Source: DASSUW01 sp963740605 (lineage in GTDB: Bacteria > Actinomycetota > Thermoleophilia > Solirubrobacterales > Solirubrobacteraceae). Taken from it: a DNA stretch of 64,000 nt. Under the pieces are notes generated by a model. It worked only from the letters and a program-made list of their open reading frames with translations, had not been told where the DNA came from and searched no databases. Positions 16,422 through 23,785 of the stretch are shown one piece after another. Location of the stretch: NCBI GenBank assembly GCA_963740605.1, contig CAVUFC010000022.1:372001-436000 (forward strand), in the 5' to 3' direction. Every line of letters starts with the position of its first letter. The first letter of the stretch is position 1. The position numbers and the translations under genes are program-made.

Positions 16422-17082
16422 GCCGCTCGTCCTGCCGCAGTACGGGCCGACGCTGCCGGAGATCGCGCGGCGCCGCTTCGGCCTGCGCGAGCGGACGACC
16501 GTCGTGCTCCTGCTCGCCATCGCCGCGCTGATCGCGCTCGGCCTGTTCGTCGTGCGCCCGCAGGTCGACCCGCTCGCCAAGTATGTCCACCACGGCGACC
16601 CGACGTTCAACCTGCTCTACCGGCGAAGCGCGCTGCACAAGGTCGCGCCGCAGGGACCCGAGCTCGTGCGGCTGCAGGGGCACCGCGGGCGGCTGGCCAC
16701 GACGATCGCGGTCGAGCCACTCAGGCTCCCGCCGGCGACCGGCGACATCGCGCATGGCGCGCTGCCGGCGTTCGCGTCGCGGCACATCGAGGAGCTGCGT
16801 GCCGGCGACGACACGTTCGAGCTCGTCGCCGAGGGACGCGCTCGCGTCAACGGCGCTCCGGGCTACGAGGTGCGGTTCCGGACCGGCCCGTCCGGAAAGC
16901 AGACGTTCGGCAACGACCTGATGATCCTGCCGAAGGAGGACGACGCGACCGGTGCGCTGCTGGTCACGTCCCGCCGCACCATCACCGGGAAGCCGACGTT
17001 GGGGAAGCGCGAGGCGGCGCTGAACAAGGCCTCCGCCAAGGCCTACCGGTCCTTCAAGTACGGCGCGACCGCCGCGAAGTAG
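16408..17082 (+). CDS. Membrane-anchored protein of unknown function
   Basis: 224 residues from GTG 16408; ATG 16414 is also possible. It has a short cytoplasmic N-terminus, one membrane span (TTVVLLLAIAALIALGLFVV, about residues 30-49) and an external domain of about 170 residues with no cysteines or obvious catalytic motif. No family was recognised. It overlaps the O-antigen-ligase-like gene and so is probably co-expressed with it; a partner or acceptor-handling role in surface glycan assembly is only a contextual guess. A strong hairpin follows the stop. Confidence 0.6.
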   Translation: MPMAEPLVLPQYGPTLPEIARRRFGLRERTTVVLLLAIAALIALGLFVVRPQVDPLAKYVHHGDPTFNLLYRRSALHKVAPQGPELVRLQGHRGRLATTIAVEPLRLPPATGDIAHGALPAFASRHIEELRAGDDTFELVAEGRARVNGAPGYEVRFRTGPSGKQTFGNDLMILPKEDDATGALLVTSRRTITGKPTLGKREAALNKASAKAYRSFKYGATAAK

Positions 17083-17091
17083 ATGCGAGCC

Positions 17092-17127
17092 CCGCGGCGG
17101 CGAGTGGCGGTCCGCTCGCCGCCGCGG
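17092..17127 (+). terminator. GC-rich hairpin, probable terminator
   Basis: Perfect 13-bp stem CCGCGGCGGCGAG / CTCGCCGCCGCGG with a 10-base loop, starting 10 bases after the stop codon at 17082. There is no T-tract, as is common in high-GC actinobacteria. It probably closes the surface-polymer region. The remaining stretch to 17312 shows nothing further. Confidence 0.6.
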
Positions 17128-17312
17128 TAGAGGCCGGCGCCTTCGGCCCTCGGCACCGACCGCACTCGCGGGTCGCCCTCGCTGTCTCCCCCATCCATGG
17201 CGGGTGTCCAACAGCGGTTTGACATTCGCCGTGGCTCTCCACACGGCGCGAACGAATGCATACCCGACCAGAAACGCAGTTCAACGAAAGTGGACGAAAT
17301 AAATCTGGGAGA

Positions 17313-18095
17313 TCAGGTGTCCAGAAAGGCCACGGCGCGACAGAACGCCGCCTCGCCACCCTGAAAACGCCACGGGAAACAGCCGAATTGGATGCGCTGG
17401 TCCAGCACTTCGTCGATCGCGCCGCCGAGGTTCTCGATGTGGATCACGTCATGGGGGAACAGCAGCGTGTGCATGATCTGATAGTCCGCCTTGGGGAAGA
17501 CGTCATCAAGCGGACGTCCCAGCTTCGCCTCGGCGTCCTCGGCCTCGTCGGCGCGCATCCGGCGGATGACGGTGTTCATCGGATGGTCGGCGCTGCCGGC
17601 GTCGACGGCGAGCCAGCGGATCCCGCGGTCGAGCACCCACTCGGCGAACGCCCGCGTCGGCCCCGGGTGGCGGATGAAGTACTTGGTCTCGTCGACGGCG
17701 CTGAGGTCGGCCCAGTTCTCCGGGTAGTGGCGGTGGTAGCCGGTGTGGATGATCAGGATGTCGTCGCGCTCGATCGTGATCCCGGTCTCGGACTCCCAGC
17801 GCTCGAAGTGCTCAGGCCCGTAGATGTCGTAGTCGCCGAGCCCCATCCGCTCGAGGTCGACGACGCACGCCGGCCCGACCAGCCACTGGATCGGGAGGTC
17901 CCCGATGAACTTGCCGCCGGAGTAGAAGTGCGCGGGCGCGTCGAGGTGCGTGCCGACGTGCAGCGTCGAGGTGATCTCCTGCCCGCCCGCCTTGTCGAAC
18001 GCGAGCCGCTTGACCCACTTGACGGACGGGCCGTCGTAGCTCGCGAACGCGGGCGTGTGGACGGAGAAATCCTGGGAGAGGTCGAGGACGTTCAT
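17313..18095 (-). CDS. Cyclase-family metal-dependent hydrolase
   Basis: 260 residues of the cyclase/kynurenine-formamidase-like family (PF04199). The metal-binding motif H-x-G-T-H-x-D-x-P-x-H is present as HVGTHLDAPAHF (about residues 46-57), with DILIIHTGYHRHY, a buried VDAGSADHP and H/E near DVIHIENLGG. Members hydrolyse amide or lactam bonds such as formylkynurenine or isatin. The substrate is unknown; being last in a run with oxamate/carbamate genes, an amide substrate is plausible. The start is ATG 18095, overlapping the methyltransferase stop (ATGA). Confidence 0.8.
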   Translation of the reverse strand: MNVLDLSQDFSVHTPAFASYDGPSVKWVKRLAFDKAGGQEITSTLHVGTHLDAPAHFYSGGKFIGDLPIQWLVGPACVVDLERMGLGDYDIYGPEHFERWESETGITIERDDILIIHTGYHRHYPENWADLSAVDETKYFIRHPGPTRAFAEWVLDRGIRWLAVDAGSADHPMNTVIRRMRADEAEDAEAKLGRPLDDVFPKADYQIMHTLLFPHDVIHIENLGGAIDEVLDQRIQFGCFPWRFQGGEAAFCRAVAFLDT

Positions 18096-18643
18096 GTCAC
18101 CTTGTTCAGTCCGGAGGGCTTGACGGCGTGGCCGATGATGCGCGGGGGGACCATGACCGCGTCGGTCCCGATCCGCTCCATCCCCGCGAAGAACACCTCG
18201 CGGACGGCCTGCTCGCTGAAGCGGTAGTAGTCGAAGGCGAAGTGGACGCGGTAGGTGCGCGTCCAGCGGCCGCGGTCGCGCTCTGGGTCCTTGACGTAAC
18301 CGGGCACGGCGATCGCCAGCACGCCGCCGGGGCGCAGCACGCGCTTCATCTCGGCCAGCGAGAGCCAGAAGTGCTTGTCGTGCTCGAGCGTCGAGACCGA
18401 CATCACGAGGTCGAACGACGCGTCGGCGAACGGCATGTCGTTCGCGTTCGCCAGGACGTTGGTGACGCCGGGCTGTGTCTTGACCTCGGCGATGTTGAGC
18501 ACGAACTTGTCGGCGGCGGCGGTCTCAGGGCCGGTCAGCAGCGACTTCGGCCCGGCCACGCCGCCGACCTCCAGCACGCGCGACGGCTTGATTCCCGTCG
18601 ACCGCACCTGCGCCAGCAGGGTGTCCTTGATCTCGAGCGCCAT
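18092..18643 (-). CDS. Class I SAM-dependent methyltransferase
   Basis: 183 residues from ATG 18643; a TTG at 18661 would extend it by six. The Rossmann motif I is atypical (VLEVGGVAGPKSLL), followed by NDMPFADASFDLVMSVSTLEH, the motif II/post-II region of type-11 methyltransferases, and MKRVLRPGGVLAIAVPG (motif III). The substrate cannot be inferred. It is coupled by ATGA to the downstream cyclase gene, and its start lies well inside the out-of-frame tail of the upstream DUF2877 gene. Confidence 0.75.
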   Translation of the reverse strand: MALEIKDTLLAQVRSTGIKPSRVLEVGGVAGPKSLLTGPETAAADKFVLNIAEVKTQPGVTNVLANANDMPFADASFDLVMSVSTLEHDKHFWLSLAEMKRVLRPGGVLAIAVPGYVKDPERDRGRWTRTYRVHFAFDYYRFSEQAVREVFFAGMERIGTDAVMVPPRIIGHAVKPSGLNKVT

Positions 18644-19256
18644 GGCGGGCACCGTAGCCAAGTCCGCGCAGCGCCGCCGCGCCGTTGACCGCGTAGGCGC
18701 GGCCCGTGGTGTGCCCGAGGCGGGTGAGCCGTTCGAGCGGCGCGCCGCGCAGGACGGCGTGGAACGGCTCGGCGATCATGCCCTCCGCGGCGAGCTCGAG
18801 CAGCGTGGCGGAGAGCGCCGTCGTGCGGGCGCGGAGGTCTCCGGGGAGCAGCGCTGCGGCGTCGCCACCATCGGCCGCGACGACCGCAGCGGTGACGGCC
18901 ACCGCGTCGTCGCCCTCGGGCGTCAGGCCGGGCCCGCGCCCGATCAGCCCGCGCGCGATCTCGCCGGCCCGCACGGGATCGCGCAGCGCGTGTGCCAGCG
19001 GCGCGTCGCCGGGCGCCTCCAGGCTCTCGTCACCGCGGAGGCGCAGCGTCGGGTCCCAGACCGTGGCGCCCTCCAGCACCACGCGCCCGATCTCCGGCGG
19101 TCCGGTGAGGACGACGCCGTTCGGCAGCAGCGGCCCGCCCGGTCCGACGACCACGACGACGAACCCGCCGAGCTCGGCGTAACCCGCGTGACGGCTGACG
19201 TGCGTGACGCGCAGACTGCGTCCGGCGACCGGCGCGGCGACCGTGTGCGCGATCAC
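18525..19256 (-). CDS. allH: DUF2877 protein (AllH/YlbF-like)
   Basis: 243 residues. The N-terminal two-thirds matches the DUF2877 family: GLIGRGPGLTPEGDDAVAVTAA is its most characteristic part, followed by LERLTRLGHTTGRAYAVNGAAALRGLG, where the family normally ends. Here a further ~45 low-complexity Arg/Ala/Gly residues continue to 18525, overlapping the methyltransferase by 119 bases, so the natural stop may have been lost. In E. coli the equivalent YlbF (AllH) is assigned, with AllF and AllG, to oxamate carbamoyltransferase, which splits oxalurate to oxamate and carbamoyl phosphate. Its start overlaps the DUF1116 stop. Confidence 0.75.
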   Translation of the reverse strand: MIAHTVAAPVAGRSLRVTHVSRHAGYAELGGFVVVVVGPGGPLLPNGVVLTGPPEIGRVVLEGATVWDPTLRLRGDESLEAPGDAPLAHALRDPVRAGEIARGLIGRGPGLTPEGDDAVAVTAAVVAADGGDAAALLPGDLRARTTALSATLLELAAEGMIAEPFHAVLRGAPLERLTRLGHTTGRAYAVNGAAALRGLGYGARHGARDQGHPAGAGAVDGNQAVARAGGRRRGRAEVAADRP

Positions 19257-20644
19257 AGCCCGGCCAGCGCCCGCACGGCGTTCACGAACGCCTCCATCGG
19301 CGGTTTCACGACGCCCGCGCCGATCTGCCCCACGCCTGGCTCGCGGTGCGCGATCCCCGTGTTGACGAACGGCAGCACGCGCGTGTGCACGACCTCGCGT
19401 ACGTCAATCCCGAACGGCGTCCCGCGGAAACCGAGCTGCGGGATCTGGTAGCTGCGGCTCTCGCCCCACGAGATGTCGTACATCGACCGCGTGGCCTCGA
19501 GCGCGTCCTCGGCGCCGCCCCCGACCACACGCACGATCGCCGGCGCCGCCGCCATCGCGAAGCCGCCGAGACCGACCGTCTCGGTGATCGTGCTGTCGCC
19601 GATGTCCGGGTTCGCGTCCTCGGGCCCGAAGCCCGGCAGATAGAGGCCGTCGATCATCCCGCTCGGCCCGGTGAACCAGCGGTCGCCGGTGCCGCTCAGG
19701 CGGACGCCGAACTCGGTGCCGTTGCGGGCCATCGCGACGACGATCGAACAGCGGTCGATGTCCCTCGCGGCGTCGGCGCATGCCTTTGACGCCGGCATCG
19801 TCATGTTCAGGAAGAAGTGGTCGTTGCCGGCGATGAAGCGCGCGACGGCGGCGGCGTCGGCAGACGGCTCGTCGAGCTCGATCAGCGCCGGCAGCAGCTC
19901 GCGCAGCAGCAGCGACGTGCCGGCCCGGTTGCGATTGTGGCCCTCGTCGCCCATCTGCAGCGCCTGCGCGGTCATCGACCGCAGGTCGATCGGCTCGATC
20001 CGGTCCAGCGCTTTGGCGAAGACGCGCGCGAGGACGTCGCGGATCCACGCCAGCCGCGCCAGCACCTCGTCGTTGTTGGCGCCGTACCGCAGCACCTTCC
20101 CGAGCCCTTCATTGAACGTGCAGAACGCGCGGTTGCCGTGCGTCGTGTTCTCGATCACGCACATCGGCATCGACGGGCTCACCACGCCGGCCATCGGCCC
20201 GACCGCGCCGCGCTCGTGGCACGGGCCGAACTCGAACTCGCCGGCGGCGGCGCGGCGCGCGGCGTCCTCGCGGTCGCTCGCCAGGCCCTCGTAGACGGCA
20301 GCGCCGATCACCGCACCGCGCAGCGGGCCTGACATGTCGGGCCAGTCGATCGGCGGCCCGGCGTGCAGGATCGTGCGGTCGCCGATGTCGGGGAGCAGGT
20401 CGCGCGCCGTGCCGACGCCGACGAGGTGCGGCTGCGCGGACTCGATCCGCTCGACCGCCTCGTCGTTGGCGCGCGCGATGTCGGCAGCCTCGAGCGCGAG
20501 GCGTGCGAGCGCCTCCTCGGTGCCGGGCTCCGGCGGCCGCCACGCGACGCGGTCGACGCGTACGCCCTGGCGCTCGAGCTCGTCGGCGAACAGGTCGACA
20601 CCGGCGTTGGCGACCGCGAGCGGCCGTCCGAGCACGTCAGCCAT
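19253..20644 (-). CDS. allG: DUF1116 protein (AllG/YlbE-like)
   Basis: 463 residues, the usual length for DUF1116. Recognisable parts are the N-terminal ANAGVDLFADELERQGV, GPMAGVVSPSMPMCVIEN, GLGKVLRYGANNDEV, and GDEGHNRNRAGTSLLLREL. In E. coli YlbE (AllG) acts with AllF and AllH as the catabolic oxamate carbamoyltransferase; this assignment is by homology and gene order. The start is ATG 20644, and its first bases overlap the restored fdrA stop (20637-20639), the normal coupled arrangement. It is followed by the DUF2877 gene with a 4-base overlap. Confidence 0.85.
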   Translation of the reverse strand: MADVLGRPLAVANAGVDLFADELERQGVRVDRVAWRPPEPGTEEALARLALEAADIARANDEAVERIESAQPHLVGVGTARDLLPDIGDRTILHAGPPIDWPDMSGPLRGAVIGAAVYEGLASDREDAARRAAAGEFEFGPCHERGAVGPMAGVVSPSMPMCVIENTTHGNRAFCTFNEGLGKVLRYGANNDEVLARLAWIRDVLARVFAKALDRIEPIDLRSMTAQALQMGDEGHNRNRAGTSLLLRELLPALIELDEPSADAAAVARFIAGNDHFFLNMTMPASKACADAARDIDRCSIVVAMARNGTEFGVRLSGTGDRWFTGPSGMIDGLYLPGFGPEDANPDIGDSTITETVGLGGFAMAAAPAIVRVVGGGAEDALEATRSMYDISWGESRSYQIPQLGFRGTPFGIDVREVVHTRVLPFVNTGIAHREPGVGQIGAGVVKPPMEAFVNAVRALAGL

Positions 20645-21978
20645 CCGCCGCCTCCTTCGCCAGCCTCGCGGCGTGCGCGTTGCTGCGCGTGACGACAGCG
20701 CCGGCCGCTTCGAGCTGCGCCCGCTGGTCGTCGAGCCCCTGCGGGTCGGCGGCGGCGCCGCACAGCGCGACGATCACGTGCGCGTCCTTGTCCGCGATCA
20801 CGCGGCGCGAGCTCGGACGCCGGGTCGGGATGTGCGCCGTAGCCGAGCACGACGTCGAGCAGCAGCACGGGCTCGCTCGCCGCGGCCAGGTGCTCGAGCC
20901 GCAGCGACTGGTCGATCATCGGGTGCGCGCGACCCTGCGTGTACTCGTCGTCGCCGAAGTCGGTGAAACTGCCGTGGCCGACGATGCGCGCCGCCTCGCC
21001 GCACAACGTGCCGCCGCTGTAGAGGCCGCAGACCTCCCCCTTGGTGGGCGCGCGCGTGAGCCGCTCCTGGAACCGCGCGCCGACACCGCCGACCAGCCCG
21101 GCCGCGCGCGCCGCCGCCTCCTCGAGCGTGAGCTCGAAGCCGAGCACCACGGGCTTGCCCGTCGCCTCAGCTGCCTGCTCGATCGCGGCGGCGACCGCCA
21201 GGTCGGGCGGCTTGGAGATCACCACGATCGCCTGCGTGTCGGGGTCGGCAGCGAGCAGCTCGAGCCCGCGCCGCATCATCAGCCCGCCGACGGTCGCTGT
21301 CGTGTCGCGGCCACCGACGCCGATCGCGTGCGCGACGCCGATCCCCGCCGCGTCGAGCAGGCAGCAGATCTCCTGCGTACCGGTCCCGGACGCGCCGACG
21401 ATCCCCACCGGCCCGCGCTCGACGGCGTTCGCGAAGCCGAGCGCGACGCCGTCGATGATCGCCGTGCCGCAGTCGGCGCCGAGGAACAGCAGGTCGCGCT
21501 CGAGCGCGCGGCGCTTGAGCGCGGCCTCGACCTCGAGGCTGACGCCGTCGGAGAAGCAGAAGACGTGCAGGCCGGCCTCCAGCGCGGTGGCCGCCTCGTG
21601 CGCGACGTGGTCGCCGGGGATCGACAGGAACGCCATGCTGAGCTCGTCGTCGCGGCGGGCGGCGGCCGCCAGCGAGCGCGCGGCGGGGCGCTCCCGTGCG
21701 CTCGTCTCTCCTCCGCCCTTCTGGGCGAGCTCCTCGTCGACCGCCTCCACGGCGGCGTCGATCGCCGCGTCGTCGGCGGCGCGGATCGCGATCACGAGGT
21801 CGTTCGGGCCGGCGTCCTCGATCGTGAAGCCCTGGCCGGCGAGCAGCTCCAGGTTGAGCGGCGTGGCCATGCCGACCGACACCTCGTCGCCGGTCGCAGT
21901 CGCGGCGGCGCGCGAGACGAGCATCAGCGTCACCGAGTCGTAGTAGGCGCCGCGGCGCACGATCACGCGCTCGGTCAC
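20637..21978 (-). pseudogene. fdrA: FdrA / AllF-like acyl-CoA-synthetase-like protein, frameshifted
   Basis: The GTG start 21978 overlaps the carbamate kinase stop. The first ~390 residues are a typical FdrA: RGAYYDSVTLMLVS, IVGASGTGTQEICCLLD, IAVVISKPPD-like strands, and LLDVVLGYGAHPDPASELAP. There the frame changes: the authentic C-terminus (VIADKDAHVIVALCG, ADPQGLDDQRAQLEAAGAVV, then a stop at 20637-20639) continues one frame over. The length between start and restored stop is 3n+1, so a single extra base lies near 20796-20812. Without correction, the unshifted frame runs into nonsense through the DUF1116 gene. It is either a recent inactivation or a sequence error; the rest of the gene shows no decay. 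Confidence 0.8.
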
Positions 21979-22904
21979 GCCGGCACCCGTGTCCCTGTCG
22001 CGCCCTCGACGCCCTCGCACAGCCGCTCCAGCGAGGTGATGATCGCGCGGCCCCCGCCGTCGGCGAACGCGAGTGCGGCGCGCACCTTCGGTCCCATGCT
22101 GCCGCCGCCGAACTCGCCCGCGTGCAGCAGCGCGCGGAGCCGTTCTGCGTCGACCGCGCCGAGCCACTCCTGCTCCGGCGTGCCGAAGCCGATCGCGGCC
22201 GCTTCGACGTCGGTGGCGATCAGGAACGTGCCGGCGTTCACGGTGCGGGCCAGCAGCGCCCCGGTGAGGTCCTTGTCGAGCACGGCCTCGACGCCGCGCA
22301 GGCGTCCGTCCTCACGCACCATCGGGATCCCGCCGCCGCCGGCGGCCACCACGATCGCGTCGTCGCCGATCAGCGCGTCGATCGTGCCGCGGTCGAGGAT
22401 CTCCAGTGGGTCGGGCGAGGCGACGACGCGCCGCCAGCCGCGGTCGCCGCGGGCCTCCCACGCTTCGCCGGCGGCGATCCGCTCGGCCGCCTCCGCCTCG
22501 GTCACGTAGCGGCCGATCGGCTTGGTCGGCGTCGTGAACCCCGGGTCGTCCTTGTCGACGAGCACACGCGTGATCACGGTGCTGATCAGACGCTCGAGCC
22601 CGCGCCGGAGGAGCGCCGCCTCCAGCGCGGTGACGATCAGGAAGCCGAGCGTCGCCTGCGTCTGGGCCACGCACCAGTCGAGCCCGACCGGTGGCACGAC
22701 GTGGCGCGCGAGATCGTTCTTGAGCAGCAGGTTGCCGACCTGCGGGCCGTTGCCATGGGTGATCACGACCTCGTGCCCATGGGCGACGAGCTCGGCGATC
22801 TGCTCGCACGCGCCTTCGACGGCGATGCGCTGGGACTCCGGGTCCGCTCCACGCTCACCGGCGATCGCGTTACCGCCGAGGGCCACGACGAGACGCTCAC
22901 TCAC
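21975..22904 (-). CDS. arcC: Carbamate kinase
   Basis: 309 residues from GTG 22904, the usual length. It has the amino-acid-kinase fold: RLVVALGGNAI at the N-terminus, VITHGNGPQVGNLL, TKPIGRYVTEAEA, AAGGGGIPMVRE and VEAVLDKDLTGALLA, DVEAAAIGFG and GGGSMGPKVRAAL. It transfers phosphate from carbamoyl phosphate to ADP, giving ATP and carbamate. Being first in the run with FdrA, DUF1116 and DUF2877, it is the AllK-type kinase that harvests ATP from oxalurate breakdown rather than an arginine-deiminase kinase. A TAGCCT hexamer lies 7 bases before the start. Confidence 0.9.
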   Translation of the reverse strand: MSERLVVALGGNAIAGERGADPESQRIAVEGACEQIAELVAHGHEVVITHGNGPQVGNLLLKNDLARHVVPPVGLDWCVAQTQATLGFLIVTALEAALLRRGLERLISTVITRVLVDKDDPGFTTPTKPIGRYVTEAEAAERIAAGEAWEARGDRGWRRVVASPDPLEILDRGTIDALIGDDAIVVAAGGGGIPMVREDGRLRGVEAVLDKDLTGALLARTVNAGTFLIATDVEAAAIGFGTPEQEWLGAVDAERLRALLHAGEFGGGSMGPKVRAALAFADGGGRAIITSLERLCEGVEGATGTRVPA

Positions 22905-22911
22905 GGTCGGG

Positions 22912-22917
22912 AGGCTA
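22912..22917 (-). promoter_or_regulatory. Putative -10 hexamer TAGCCT for the carbamate kinase operon
   Basis: Read on the minus strand, TAGCCT is followed by seven bases and the GTG start at 22904, predicting a leaderless transcript. The same hexamer precedes the starts at 5616 and 11404. Confidence 0.35.
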
Positions 22918-22971
22918 GTCCGTCCGGAATGTCTCGGCGCGTGTTCGGTGGTTCCGCCTCTCGTCAATCGC

Positions 22972-23038
22972 GGTAGGGACCGCCCTTGCGGGCGGCCCCC
23001 CGCGCAGATCCCAGCGTGCGCGCTAACGCACTGGGCTC
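22972..23038 (-). ncRNA. Group II intron domains V and VI
   Basis: On the minus strand, 23038-23007 folds as a domain V hairpin starting with the conserved GAGC (AGC triad), with a GTGCG/CGCAC upper stem and a closing GGGATC. It is followed by a domain VI hairpin (GCCGCCC, GCAA loop, GGGCGGT) with a candidate bulged A before the 3' end, TACCGCG. Confidence 0.65.
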
Positions 23039-23364
23039 CTGCCTTGGGTGCTGGCGGCGAAGCGCGCGTTGGGGAAGGGGTGCATGCGTTTGGGGGGTGG
23101 AAGCCATCGAGCGCTGAGCCGTCTCATCCGCGTCCAGGGCAGCCGGTGTCGTTGGCTGCGCCTGCGCAGAGCGCGCAGCCAGAGCCGGGTGACCTCGTTG
23201 TAGAAGCGGTTGATCCGGTCGCTGTTGCCGGGCACGGCGTAGTAGGCGTAGTGGCCACGAAGGACACTCGCCAGCCACCGGCCTTGTGCGGGGATCGCGT
23301 GGTGGCGGCGCCGCATGAGCTCGTCCTTGACTACGAGGCCGTCTGACTTCCCGTCATCGTGCAT
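23023..23364 (-). pseudogene. ltrA: Group II intron maturase remnant (N-terminal start fused to C-terminus)
   Basis: A 113-residue open frame. The first ~12 residues (MHDDGKSDGLVV) are the usual maturase beginning. It then jumps in frame to the C-terminal maturase/DNA-binding region: IPAQGRWLASVLRGHYAYYA, SDRINRFYNEVTRLWLRALR and WLPPPKRMHPFPNARFAA. About 300-400 residues, including all reverse transcriptase catalytic motifs (no YADD), are absent. It cannot code for an active reverse transcriptase. The reading frame is otherwise unbroken, suggesting a single clean deletion. Confidence 0.75.
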
Positions 23365-23771
23365 CAGGGGATTACCGCCTCAGCGTTCCCCCCGCGGCCC
23401 GCGACCCGATCGACATGCCACCCCGCGAACCACGAAGGGCGGGGCATCGACGATCGAGACGGGCGATCACGGGATCTCCCCGTTCTCGCGGATGGAGTTT
23501 CCACGCATGCCTGGGTTCTTTGAGGCGCGGGGTCCGGCCACGGCTCGCGAAAGCGCCGCCGCCGGTATTGCCTTCCGCCTTCACAACGACGTCAGCACCC
23601 CGAGACCATCGATTCCGCGGCTCAATAGCCCCGCCTACGCCTACCCCTGTCAACACTTCACCCACACCCTCACGGACGCCAGCGCATGACCCGGGGCCAC
23701 CGTAGATCGCTACTCCTTCGATGTCGGACGCTTCCATTCCTTACTCCATCCCGGTTTATCCGAGCGTACTG

Positions 23772-23785
23772 CGAACATGTGTTCG
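23772..23785 (+). promoter_or_regulatory. LexA/SOS box overlapping the dinB start
   Basis: CGAACATGTGTTCG is a perfect 14-base palindrome matching the Gram-positive/actinobacterial SOS box GAAC-N4-GTTC. Its last base is the first base of the GTG start at 23785 (another in-frame GTG, 23779, lies inside it). LexA bound here would block initiation of a leaderless or near-leaderless dinB mRNA. Confidence 0.8.

Larger units (their letters stand above)
22968..23760 (-). mobile_element. Group II intron with internally deleted reverse transcriptase gene
   Basis: This stretch of about 860 bases between the carbamate kinase and dinB genes holds no intact gene. On the minus strand it reads as a group II intron. 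The 5' part (about 23365-23740) carries the intron 5' segment whose conceptual translation includes GEVLTGVGVGGAIEPRN and AWKLHPRE, familiar from many annotated introns. Then comes the start of the maturase gene, fused directly to the maturase C-terminus, then the domain V/VI hairpins. Most of the reverse transcriptase is missing, so it could move or splice only with a helper in trans. The 5' boundary is uncertain. Confidence 0.75.

Noticed and set aside
14712..16610. Minus-strand extension of the GT-C frame upstream of 14711
   Set aside because: The extension is antisense to the O-antigen-ligase-like gene and is hydrophilic low-complexity; the hydrophobic protein begins at ATG 14711.
20308..20636. 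Extended minus-strand frame beyond the fdrA frameshift as a real C-terminal domain
   Set aside because: It is Arg-rich shadow sequence over the DUF1116 gene; the authentic FdrA end lies in the shifted frame.
23372..23737. 121-residue minus-strand frame as a protein gene
   Set aside because: It is the often mis-annotated 5' part of a group II intron, not a coding sequence.
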